A stretch of DNA of 8,866 nt from Candidatus Methanodesulfokora sp. (lineage in GTDB: Archaea > Korarchaeota > Korarchaeia > Korarchaeales > Korarchaeaceae), in contig JAGDWR010000037.1 of NCBI GenBank assembly GCA_023269865.1, positions 10,002 through 18,867 of the forward strand, in the 5' to 3' direction. Position numbers and translations under genes: made by a program. Below the pieces are notes generated by a model that worked only from the letters and a program-made list of their open reading frames with translations, searched no databases and was not told where the DNA came from. Positions 1 through 5,646 of this stretch are shown one piece after another (positions within the stretch are counted from its first letter, which is position 1; each line of letters starts with the position of its first letter).

Positions 1-261
1 GAGATAGGAGTAGATAGGGTGTGTCTTCATAGAGGAATAGATGAGGGAGGGACTGCTGATCCTAACATCATGAGGGAGCTTAAAAAGGGATATAAGATTC
101 TCATAGGAGCAGCTGGAGGCATAGATGAGAGATCGATATCTAACTTTCTCGGTTTAGCGGATTTTGTCATGGTAGGAAGGGCAATAACAGGGTCTAATGA
201 TGTAAAGGGATCTGTCAGGAGAATACTTTCAGCTATAGGTATAAATCACTCCATACATTAA
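1..261 (+). CDS. hps: 3-hexulose-6-phosphate synthase-like protein (HUMPS/OMPDC-family TIM barrel), C-terminal part
   Basis: The frame is open from base 1, so only the last 86 residues are present and the true start lies outside the window; the GTG at 19 is an internal valine. Visible motifs are VCLHRGIDEGG near the start, AAGGID in the middle and ADFVMVGRAITGSND towards the end. They match the H-x-G-x-D, AGGI and (I/V)VGRAIT phosphate-binding strands of the OMP decarboxylase suprafamily. In the family, hexulose-6-phosphate synthase joins formaldehyde to ribulose 5-phosphate; many archaea run it in reverse to make pentose phosphates. The protein ends about 30 residues after VGRAIT, so it has no C-terminal phosphohexuloisomerase fusion; an N-terminal Fae fusion cannot be excluded. 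The HRGIDE wording favours HPS over pyrF, but 3-keto-gulonate-6-phosphate decarboxylase is a relative that the fragment does not fully exclude. It converges with lhr. Confidence 0.72.
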   Translation, partial: EIGVDRVCLHRGIDEGGTADPNIMRELKKGYKILIGAAGGIDERSISNFLGLADFVMVGRAITGSNDVKGSVRRILSAIGINHSIH

Positions 262-289
262 AAATTAGCTCAAAAATCTCGGAGTGAGC
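260..289 (-). terminator. Possible stem-loop and U-tract terminator of lhr
   Basis: Read on the minus strand downstream of the lhr stop, GCTCA (289-285) can pair with TGAGC (272-268) around a 12-base loop. T5 runs lie at 276-272, where the last base is part of the stem, and at 264-260. Archaeal termination is mainly driven by U-rich tracts, so the T runs matter more than the short stem. The second run overlaps the stop codon of the convergent hps gene. On the plus strand I see no matching T-run for hps; only a small hairpin TGCCT/AGGCA at 327-340. Confidence 0.35.
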
Positions 290-341
290 CACAAGCATCT
301 CTGGTTTAAGTAAGTAACTCTTGAAGTGCCTTTTCAGGCAA

Positions 342-3182
342 TCAATCTTTCAATCTCCTCTTTATAGATTCTTTTTCTATAAGAGCCAATCTTGAGAGAA
401 AATTCTTATCGAATTCCCTGTTTTCAGCTAGCAAATTTCTCAAATCCTCTATTCTATAACCTTTTATTCCCATTGAGATAAGAGCTATTATTCCGAACTC
501 CTCGGTAAGTTTTCCAAGCTCAAACACCTTGTTCGCAAGTCTTGAATCCGGGACAAAAGGCCTGCCTCTCTCAATGGACCTTTTAATATACTCTAATGCA
601 AGCTGAGAGTCCTTTCCATGAAGCCCTGCCAATCTACTGCTATGACACTTCGGGCATCTCAGATCCTTTAATTCCAATAAGGAGGATATGCTTATCCAAG
701 AGCTCCATTGCCAGCAGCTAGAGCATAACAATAGCAGCTGAGTCCTCATGAGCCTTATTTTAAATGTTTCTAACATCTTCTTTTCTATAAATGATGAGGG
801 CACAAATTCCAAATAGTATGGGGATCTTCTTACTCCCTCTGCAGCTATCGGGGATAACTCCTTACTCCTGAAGTAATCTATCTTTATTTCCCCACTTCTA
901 ATGAGGTTGAATATTTTCCTCAGACCATCTATATCCAAATCCACTGTGAGAACTTCGTTCAATGTCTCCTCATCTATGACAGTTCCTCGATAGGCATCTA
1001 CAAGCTTTCTTATGCTTATACCAGTTATATCAGCGTCTCTCTTTATCGCGCCAAACCTCTTTGCGACATGTACAAGCCTAATTCTGTAAAAGCCAGTCTC
1101 TCTTATTGCCTCTAAATAATTCTCTAACCCCTCTTGAATAATCTGGACAAGATAATGTCTTATCAGATCACCACTAGCTCCTATTATAAAGATTCTATAG
1201 GGATCCTCATCAGTTCTCACCACCAGACCATATCTCTTTGCTAGGAAATAAGCTATTATCCTGCTAAGAGTCCTATTTATAAGAGTTCCTAGAGTTGCAT
1301 GCACTATAACTATTCCGGGAGTCTCCTCTATGACAATTCTTTTGTCTGTTGGAAGGGGATATCCTAGGTTCATGTGTCTTATTATAGGATCTATCCCTCT
1401 TATGAGGTCCTCCTTTTGTGTGAACGGAAACTCTTTAAGAAGATCCTCGATTATTCTATCTTCATTCATTCCATTTCTTATCATTTCGCCTACCCTTTCC
1501 CTAAGTTTTCCCACACTCATTGCTGTTTCAAAAGTAACCGGAAGCTCCTCTCCTATCCAGCTTGGTATGGCACCACTTGGATCTGCTGCTGCTCTAACGT
1601 AAACCCTTCCACTTTCTACCTCCTTTACCTGCCATACTGCACCTCGAAACACAAACTTGACACCAGGCTTTAAGTACTCCGCTACAAACATCTCGTCAAG
1701 AGATCCCAAGAAGAAGCCGGATGAATCATCTATCACGGGCACTGTTCTCACATCAGGTATTGTAGACAGGTTTGAGAAGTAATATTCATACGCCCTGTAC
1801 CTCGACACAGAAGCAACTTTGCTCTCCTTATCATAGTATAGTAATCCTATCTCATTCATGAAGAGTAGTAACCTCTCTAGATCCTCCTCATTTAGATTTT
1901 TATATAAATATGAAGATCTGAAAAGATTAAGTAGTTCTTTAATCGACATCCTTCCTCTGACCAAAAGTTCTCCCTCTATTTGATGGGCTAACACATCTAA
2001 AGGTCTTCTAAAGATCTTTCCTCCCTCAAGCTCCTGATTTTTTGCTCTCTTAACTATGATAAGAGACTCTAGATAATCATCAGAGTCCTGTGCTATGATA
2101 AATCCTCTAGCAGGCTCATCTGGCTTGTGGCTCGCCCTCCCAACTCTCTGTATCAATCTAGTGGTCTGTCTCGGTGAGGAGAATTGGATCACTGTATCCA
2201 CATATCCTACATCTATTCCGAGCTCTAGAGAGCTTGTGGCAATAACGGCATTTAGTGCACCCTCTTTGAATTCTTTCTCTGTTTGTTCTCTTGATTCCCT
2301 AGAAAGAGAGCTATGATGGATGCTTATGGCTTTTTTGTCCTTAAGGTAGCTTCTAAGCTTATTCGTAAGAGCCTCAGCCATTGACCTTGTGTTAGTGAAG
2401 ATGAGGACAGATTTGGATCCCTCGATGATCTCTGATATTCTCCTTAATTTCGACGCTATATCAGGATCTATCAACAGCTCGGAGCTTGCGTTATAATCCT
2501 CTTCCTTCACATCCGGAAACTCCACTTTAATGTCTAATTCTCTAGCTGCATGAGCTTCCACTATTTCAAAATCATCATCCCCTAGAAAAAGCCTTGCTGC
2601 TTCTGATGAATTGGATATTGTAGCTGAAAGAAGAATAGTCTGGAACTTCCCTGAAATTCTTCTCATTCTGCTCAAAACTAGGGAAAGCTGTGCTCCTCTT
2701 TTATCATCTATTAATTCATGCACTTCATCTATAACAACATATTTGAGGTTTTCAAGGTATTTTCTCAGATTTTTCCCTATCAGCAGTATCTGCACCGTCT
2801 CAGGTGTTGTTATAAGGATATCAGGGGGGCTTATGGCTTGCTTTCTTCTCACGATCTGATTTGTATCTCCATGTCTGACCTCAGCTCTATATCCCATAAC
2901 TTCAGCCCAAAATCTTATCCTCTCCTCAAGATCCCTGTTTAAAGCCCTTAGAGGAGTTATATATACTAGAGAAATAGGCCTTGTATCTTGTCTCTTCATT
3001 AGAGTTAGAATCGGCCAAAGAGCAGCCTCTGTCTTTCCTGTTCCAGTTGGAGAGCTTATTATAACATTCTTTCCACTTAAAATCACAGGAATAGATTTCA
3101 GTTGAACATCAGTGATCTTCTTATATCTTCTTAATATGAGCTTGATTAGCTCTGGATCCAGCTGCATCCTAGAACTTAGCAA
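342..3182 (-). CDS. lhr: Lhr-type DEVH-box ATP-dependent helicase with C-terminal four-cysteine motif
   Basis: A 946-aa superfamily 2 helicase of the large helicase-related (Lhr) family, which unwinds DNA and RNA:DNA substrates in repair or RNA-linked processes. RecA-like domain 1 carries Walker A SPTGTGKT (44-51), PLRALN (77-82), TTPE (125-128), DEVH (152-155) and SAT (186-188). RecA-like domain 2 carries FTNTRS (262-267), ATSSLELGIDVG (315-326) and QRVGRASH (345-352). A winged-helix region (about 390-480) and the Lhr-specific region with FRGAVWQV (512-519) follow. Near the C-terminus CSSC (820-823) and CPKC (843-846) form a probable zinc site, as seen in one archaeal Lhr subgroup (I believe aLhr1). 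Length is normal for full archaeal Lhr and all motifs look intact. The listed start is TTG with a weak AAGG 5 nt upstream; an ATG at 3167 (residue 6) is an equally possible start and would give a leader of about 20 nt. Transcribed divergently from the thermosome gene. Confidence 0.95.
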   Translation of the reverse strand: MLSSRMQLDPELIKLILRRYKKITDVQLKSIPVILSGKNVIISSPTGTGKTEAALWPILTLMKRQDTRPISLVYITPLRALNRDLEERIRFWAEVMGYRAEVRHGDTNQIVRRKQAISPPDILITTPETVQILLIGKNLRKYLENLKYVVIDEVHELIDDKRGAQLSLVLSRMRRISGKFQTILLSATISNSSEAARLFLGDDDFEIVEAHAARELDIKVEFPDVKEEDYNASSELLIDPDIASKLRRISEIIEGSKSVLIFTNTRSMAEALTNKLRSYLKDKKAISIHHSSLSRESREQTEKEFKEGALNAVIATSSLELGIDVGYVDTVIQFSSPRQTTRLIQRVGRASHKPDEPARGFIIAQDSDDYLESLIIVKRAKNQELEGGKIFRRPLDVLAHQIEGELLVRGRMSIKELLNLFRSSYLYKNLNEEDLERLLLFMNEIGLLYYDKESKVASVSRYRAYEYYFSNLSTIPDVRTVPVIDDSSGFFLGSLDEMFVAEYLKPGVKFVFRGAVWQVKEVESGRVYVRAAADPSGAIPSWIGEELPVTFETAMSVGKLRERVGEMIRNGMNEDRIIEDLLKEFPFTQKEDLIRGIDPIIRHMNLGYPLPTDKRIVIEETPGIVIVHATLGTLINRTLSRIIAYFLAKRYGLVVRTDEDPYRIFIIGASGDLIRHYLVQIIQEGLENYLEAIRETGFYRIRLVHVAKRFGAIKRDADITGISIRKLVDAYRGTVIDEETLNEVLTVDLDIDGLRKIFNLIRSGEIKIDYFRSKELSPIAAEGVRRSPYYLEFVPSSFIEKKMLETFKIRLMRTQLLLLCSSCWQWSSWISISSLLELKDLRCPKCHSSRLAGLHGKDSQLALEYIKRSIERGRPFVPDSRLANKVFELGKLTEEFGIIALISMGIKGYRIEDLRNLLAENREFDKNFLSRLALIEKESIKRRLKD

Positions 3183-3207
3183 CCAGGCCTTAAAGAATGC
3201 TTCCTCA

Positions 3208-3216
3208 TTTTTAAAA
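3208..3216 (-). promoter_or_regulatory. Probable TATA box of lhr
   Basis: On the minus strand the bases read TTTTAAAAA, preceded by CAGG. Transcription would start about 27 bases further on, near 3186, just ahead of the TTG start at 3182 or about 20 bases ahead of the ATG at 3167. A second A/T block at 3228-3236 could also serve on this strand, giving a start near 3205. The assignment is by pattern only. Confidence 0.45.
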
Positions 3217-3221
3217 CCTGT

Positions 3222-3236
3222 GAAAAGTTTTTAAAT
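3222..3236 (+). promoter_or_regulatory. BRE/TATA promoter of the thermosome-rpoK operon
   Basis: GAAAAG (3222-3227) resembles a purine-rich BRE and is followed directly by TTTTTAAAT (3228-3236), a good archaeal TATA box. Predicted transcription start is near 3258, which gives a leader of about 28 bases containing the strong Shine-Dalgarno at 3273. It lies only about 12 bp from the lhr TATA box, so the two divergent promoters share one compact region. Confidence 0.6.
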
Positions 3237-3238
3237 CC

Positions 3239-3249
3239 ATCCTGAGGAT
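3239..3249. promoter_or_regulatory. 11-bp inverted repeat between thermosome TATA box and start site (operator candidate)
   Basis: ATCCT-G-AGGAT is a perfect dyad centred at 3244. It sits just downstream of the TATA box at roughly -19 to -9 relative to the predicted start, where a bound protein would block polymerase recruitment. The short length means it could be chance. Confidence 0.3.
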
Positions 3250-3272
3250 AATGATTGCTGAATCTTATCCCA

Positions 3273-3281
3273 GGAGGTGAT
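3273..3281 (+). promoter_or_regulatory. Strong ribosome binding site of the thermosome gene
   Basis: GGAGGTGAT is a nine-base match to the anti-Shine-Dalgarno end of archaeal 16S rRNA, ending 5 bases before the ATG at 3287. It fixes the start and suggests high expression. Confidence 0.9.
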
Positions 3282-3286
3282 GATCA

Positions 3287-4939
3287 ATGTCAGCCGGAAG
3301 GGAGACTGTGAGTGCCATACCTGTGATTCTGCTGAAGGAGGGTACCTCAAGGACTAGGGGTAAGGAGGCATTAAGACTGAATATAATGGTGGCAAAGACA
3401 ATAAGCGAGGCACTGAAATCAACATTAAGCCCTAAGGGAATGCAGAAAATGCTTGTTGACCCATTTGGAGATGTTGTCATAACACACGATGGTGCAACAA
3501 TAATGAAAGAGATGGAGGTAGAGCATCCAACTGCCAAGATGATGGTTGATCTGGCAAAAGCACAAGAGCAGGAAGTTGGTGATGGGACCACAACAGTTGT
3601 TATATTGGCTGGAGAACTTCTTTCAAAGGCTCAGGAGCTCTTAGATCTCGGTATACACCCAACCATAATACTGGAGGCATACAGAAAGGCTGCAAAATAT
3701 GCAATAGATGTGCTGGAGAGCAAGCTGGCTGAAAAAGTCCAGTGGGACGACAAGGAGCTCCTGAAAAAAGTTGCAAAAATAGCAATGGGCTCTAAGCTCA
3801 TAGCTGCTGCAAAGGACTATCTAGCTGAGATAGTAACGGAGGCAGTTCTCTCTGTATATGAGGAGAGAGACGGGAAGAGAGTTGTTGATCTAGACAACAT
3901 AAAGCTAGAGAAAAAGGAAGGAGGATCTATATTTGATACAAAACTCACGAAAGGGCTCGTCATAGACAAGGAAGTAGTACATCCGGATATGCCAAAGCTG
4001 ATAAGGGACGCAAAGATTGCTCTTATCGAAAGTGCTCTGGAGATAAAGAAGCCGGAGATTTCATCGAAGATAAGAGTTGTATCTCCAACTCAGGTAAACG
4101 AGTTTCTAGAGCAGGAGAAGGCGATGCTTAAGGAGATGGTGGACAAGATAGCCGAAGCTGGAGCCAATGTGGTATTCTGTCAGAAGGGAATAGATGATGT
4201 AGCACAGCATTTCCTAGCCAAGAGAGGGATTATGGCTGTTAGAAGAGTCAGGAAGTCAGATATGGAGAAATTGGCCAAAGCAACAGGTGCAAGCATAGTA
4301 GTGAACATAAAGGATATATCATCAGCTGACTTAGGATATGCTGGCCTAGTGGAGGAGAGAAGAGTCGGAGAGGACAAGATGGTATTTGTTGAGAACTGCA
4401 GGGATCCAAAGGCGGTTTCAATATTGATAAGGGGCGGATCAAAGCAGATAATAGACGAGGCAGAGCGCAGTCTACATGACGCGCTAAGCGTTGTGAGAGA
4501 TGTTGTTGAGGATGGATATGTTGTACCGGGAGGAGGTGCGGTTCATGTGTTCCTATCACTTGAGCTGGAGAAATACGCAAAACAGCTCGGAGGAAAGGAG
4601 CAGATAGTAGTGGAGAAGTTTGCAGAGGCACTCGAATCAATACCCAGAGCTCTTATAGAGAACTCTGGTGAGGATCCAATAACTATGATGGCTGAGCTGA
4701 AGAAGGCTCATGTAGAGGGAAGAAACAAGTACGGCTTTGATGTTCTCAAGAGGAAAGTAGATAACATGTTCGAGAACGAGATAATAGAGCCACTAAGAGT
4801 GCACAAATATGCCATAAGATCAGCTGCAGAGTTTGCAACCACAGTTCTCAAGGTTGATGACATAATAGCAGCAGCTGGTAAGGTAGGAGGGAAGAAACCT
4901 GAGAGCAAAGGAGAAGAAGGGTCTGAACTTGGAGACTAA
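3287..4939 (+). CDS. ths: Thermosome subunit (group II chaperonin)
   Basis: A 550-aa subunit of the archaeal cytosolic double-ring chaperonin that folds proteins in an ATP-driven cycle with a built-in lid. Equatorial domain motifs are SPKGMQKML (48-56), GDVVITHDGATI (61-72) and the nucleotide loop GDGTTT (98-103). The apical domain spans about 215-370, and ERSLHDAL (393-400) supplies the catalytic aspartate D398. GGGA (415-418) and LKVDDIIAAA (521-530) close the equatorial fold. Length is typical. Three oddities are visible: TLSPKGM where the family has TLGPKGM (S48), H420 after GGGAV where glutamate is usual, and a charged C-terminus (KPESKGEEGSELGD) without the Gly-Gly-Met tail common in archaeal thermosomes. 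It has its own promoter and a near-perfect ribosome binding site, and its last codons overlap the rpoK start. Other thermosome paralogues may exist elsewhere; alpha/beta type cannot be told. Confidence 0.97.
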   Translation: MSAGRETVSAIPVILLKEGTSRTRGKEALRLNIMVAKTISEALKSTLSPKGMQKMLVDPFGDVVITHDGATIMKEMEVEHPTAKMMVDLAKAQEQEVGDGTTTVVILAGELLSKAQELLDLGIHPTIILEAYRKAAKYAIDVLESKLAEKVQWDDKELLKKVAKIAMGSKLIAAAKDYLAEIVTEAVLSVYEERDGKRVVDLDNIKLEKKEGGSIFDTKLTKGLVIDKEVVHPDMPKLIRDAKIALIESALEIKKPEISSKIRVVSPTQVNEFLEQEKAMLKEMVDKIAEAGANVVFCQKGIDDVAQHFLAKRGIMAVRRVRKSDMEKLAKATGASIVVNIKDISSADLGYAGLVEERRVGEDKMVFVENCRDPKAVSILIRGGSKQIIDEAERSLHDALSVVRDVVEDGYVVPGGGAVHVFLSLELEKYAKQLGGKEQIVVEKFAEALESIPRALIENSGEDPITMMAELKKAHVEGRNKYGFDVLKRKVDNMFENEIIEPLRVHKYAIRSAAEFATTVLKVDDIIAAAGKVGGKKPESKGEEGSELGD

Positions 4940-5129
4940 GAATCATAAAAATATTTTTTCAAAATTTGAAGAGGTAAGAATAATAGCTGCAAGAGCTCAA
5001 CAGATAGCTGCAGGAGCTCCTCTTCTTTTGAGAGAGGATGAGATACCTTCTGGACTTAGTGACCCAGTGGAGTTAGCCAAACTGGAGTATAAGCTCGGCA
5101 GATTACCTGTGTACATTGAAAGGAAATAA
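4929..5129 (+). CDS. rpoK: DNA-directed RNA polymerase subunit K (Rpb6/omega homologue)
   Basis: A 66-aa protein with the Rpb6/omega core: FEEVRIIAARAQQIAAGAP (13-31) is the conserved helix, followed by the acidic segment LLREDEIP and DPVELAKLEYKLGRLPVYIER (45-65), where family members read DP-x-x-x-A-x-x-E-x-x-x-G-x-L-P. This subunit clamps the largest polymerase subunit and aids assembly and stability. Length lies between the short euryarchaeal forms and the longer Sulfolobus form. The start is TTG at 4929: no ATG or GTG lies before the conserved helix, and AAGGG at 4917-4921 gives a ribosome binding site 7 bases upstream. The frame overlaps the last 11 bases of the thermosome gene, which implies co-transcription and coupled translation. 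In many archaea rpoK lies with rpoN and ribosomal protein genes, so its place here is unusual. Confidence 0.9.
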   Translation: METKNHKNIFSKFEEVRIIAARAQQIAAGAPLLLREDEIPSGLSDPVELAKLEYKLGRLPVYIERK

Positions 5130-5150
5130 ATACTAAAATTGGAACAAAAT

Positions 5151-5160
5151 CTTTTTATTT
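5151..5160 (+). promoter_or_regulatory. TATA box of the alba gene
   Basis: CTTTTTATTT follows the A-rich stretch GGAACAAAAT, a plausible BRE/TATA pair. The predicted start is near 5182, giving a leader of about 30 bases before ATG 5212. The same T-rich run could also help terminate the upstream thermosome-rpoK transcript. Confidence 0.5.
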
Positions 5161-5166
5161 GATTGC

Positions 5167-5187
5167 TTGCTGGAATACCGCCAGCGA
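5167..5187. promoter_or_regulatory. Inverted repeat over the predicted alba start site
   Basis: TTGCTGG (5167-5173) and CCAGCGA (5181-5187) pair over 7 bp, one of them a G-T wobble, around a 7-base loop AATACCG. The element lies about -15 to +6 relative to the predicted transcription start, so it is more likely a DNA operator than an RNA hairpin, unless transcription begins earlier. Confidence 0.4.
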
Positions 5188-5200
5188 ACACAATGTCAAA

Positions 5201-5206
5201 GGGGTG
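5201..5206 (+). promoter_or_regulatory. Ribosome binding site of alba
   Basis: GGGGTG, followed by TC, matches the GGAGGTGATC consensus at most positions and ends 5 bases before ATG 5212. This decides the start: the frame is open back to a TTG at 5167, but that codon has no such site and would add 15 residues unlike any Alba protein. Confidence 0.7.
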
Positions 5207-5211
5207 TCAGT

Positions 5212-5493
5212 ATGAGTTCAGAGGAGGGAACTGTCTTCGTCGGTAGGAAACCGGCAATAAACTATGTTATGGCTGTTACCCTCCAGATAAACAGGGGGGT
5301 AAAGAAGGTCGTCCTCAAGGCAAGGGGAAGGGCCATATCAAGAGCCGTGGATGTGGCTGAGATAGCAAGACTAAAGTATTTCCCGGGAAAAATAAAGGTC
5401 TCCGACATAAGGACTGGTACAGAGGAGATTATAAGTCCTGATGGAACAAGAAGGGACATAAGCGTCATAGAGATAGAGCTATCACAGGAATGA
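5212..5493 (+). CDS. albA: Alba family DNA/RNA-binding chromatin protein
   Basis: A 93-aa protein that aligns along its whole length with Sulfolobus Sso10b as I recall it: VFVGRKPAINYVMAVTLQIN (8-27), KARGRAISRAVDVAEIAR (36-53) and the beta-hairpin residues after FPGKIKV (57-63). Alba dimers coat double-stranded DNA and also bind RNA; lysine acetylation at the Sso10b K16 region tunes binding. Here that pair is R12-K13, so a potential acetylation lysine is kept. The beta-hairpin arm that inserts in the minor groove (about 69-82) is present. The gene is preceded by its own TATA box, a dyad and a good ribosome binding site, and followed by T-rich tracts, so it appears to be transcribed alone. 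A basic protein of ordinary length with nothing broken; I saw no second Alba copy in the window. Confidence 0.96.
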   Translation: MSSEEGTVFVGRKPAINYVMAVTLQINRGVKKVVLKARGRAISRAVDVAEIARLKYFPGKIKVSDIRTGTEEIISPDGTRRDISVIEIELSQE

Positions 5494-5513
5494 AAATACT
5501 GGCCTCTTCTCCC

Positions 5514-5540
5514 TTTTTATAATAACATTTTTTGCAAAAA
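5514..5540 (+). terminator. T-rich terminator region after alba, ending in a 12-bp palindrome
   Basis: Two T tracts follow the alba stop: T5 at 5514-5518 and T6 at 5528-5533, the usual signal for archaeal polymerase release. The second tract is half of a perfect palindrome, TTTTTGCAAAAA (5529-5540). From there to 5589 the sequence is A/T-rich and I recognise nothing else in it. Confidence 0.55.
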
Positions 5541-5589
5541 TCTTGGAAAACTTTTTAGATAAATTAGCAGAATACCATACATTAGAAAT

Positions 5590-5601
5590 TTGAGAGCTCA
5601 A
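5590..5601. promoter_or_regulatory. 12-bp inverted repeat upstream of the tbp TATA box
   Basis: TTGAG-AG-CTCAA has perfect 5-bp arms with a two-base centre. It ends 3 bases before the tbp TATA box, overlapping the expected BRE position. It could be a binding site for an activator or repressor; chance cannot be excluded. Confidence 0.35.
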
Positions 5602-5604
5602 CAA

Positions 5605-5613
5605 AATATTTAA
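5605..5613 (+). promoter_or_regulatory. TATA box of the tbp operon
   Basis: AATATTTAA centred at 5609 predicts a transcription start near 5636, leaving a leader of about 11 bases with the AGGTG ribosome binding site. It is the only A/T element at the right distance to make a full-length tbp mRNA. Confidence 0.6.
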
Positions 5614-5624
5614 GCGTTACCCCT

Positions 5625-5633
5625 TTAAATATT
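5625..5633 (-). promoter_or_regulatory. Second, inverted TATA-like copy over the tbp start site
   Basis: TTAAATATT is the exact reverse complement of the TATA box at 5605-5613, 11 bases away. It falls at about -11 to -3 of the predicted start. As a plus-strand TATA it would start transcription inside the coding region, so its likelier use is as a TBP binding site that occludes the start, or as a leftward promoter. Confidence 0.45.
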
Positions 5634-5636
5634 CCT

Positions 5637-5641
5637 AGGTG
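5637..5641 (+). promoter_or_regulatory. Ribosome binding site of tbp
   Basis: AGGTG ends 5 bases before ATG 5647 and lies at the very 5' end of the predicted short leader. Confidence 0.6.
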
Positions 5642-5646
5642 TCCTC

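Noticed and set aside
327..340. Hairpin TGCCT-TTTC-AGGCA between hps and lhr as terminator of hps
   Set aside because: Only five pairs, no T-run after it on the plus strand, and it sits at the lhr stop; too weak to list as a feature.
3278..3332. Possible C/D box sRNA: GTGATGA at 3278-3284 with CTGA near 3331
   Set aside because: The C-box match is the ribosome binding site of the thermosome gene, the second box lies in its coding sequence, and no D'/C' pair at proper spacing is seen.
4248..4640. Open frame of 130 codons on the minus strand inside the thermosome gene
   Set aside because: Antisense shadow of a strongly conserved gene; composition (many Pro, Leu, Ser) is typical of reverse frames.
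5167..5211. Longer alba start at TTG 5167
   Set aside because: It would add 15 residues that do not resemble Alba, would require transcription from before the predicted start, and lacks a ribosome binding site; ATG 5212 has GGGGTG at the right spacing.
5625..5633. TTAAATATT as the main plus-strand tbp promoter
   Set aside because: A start about 27 bases downstream of its centre would fall inside the coding sequence after the ATG, and no other methionine occurs before residue 135.
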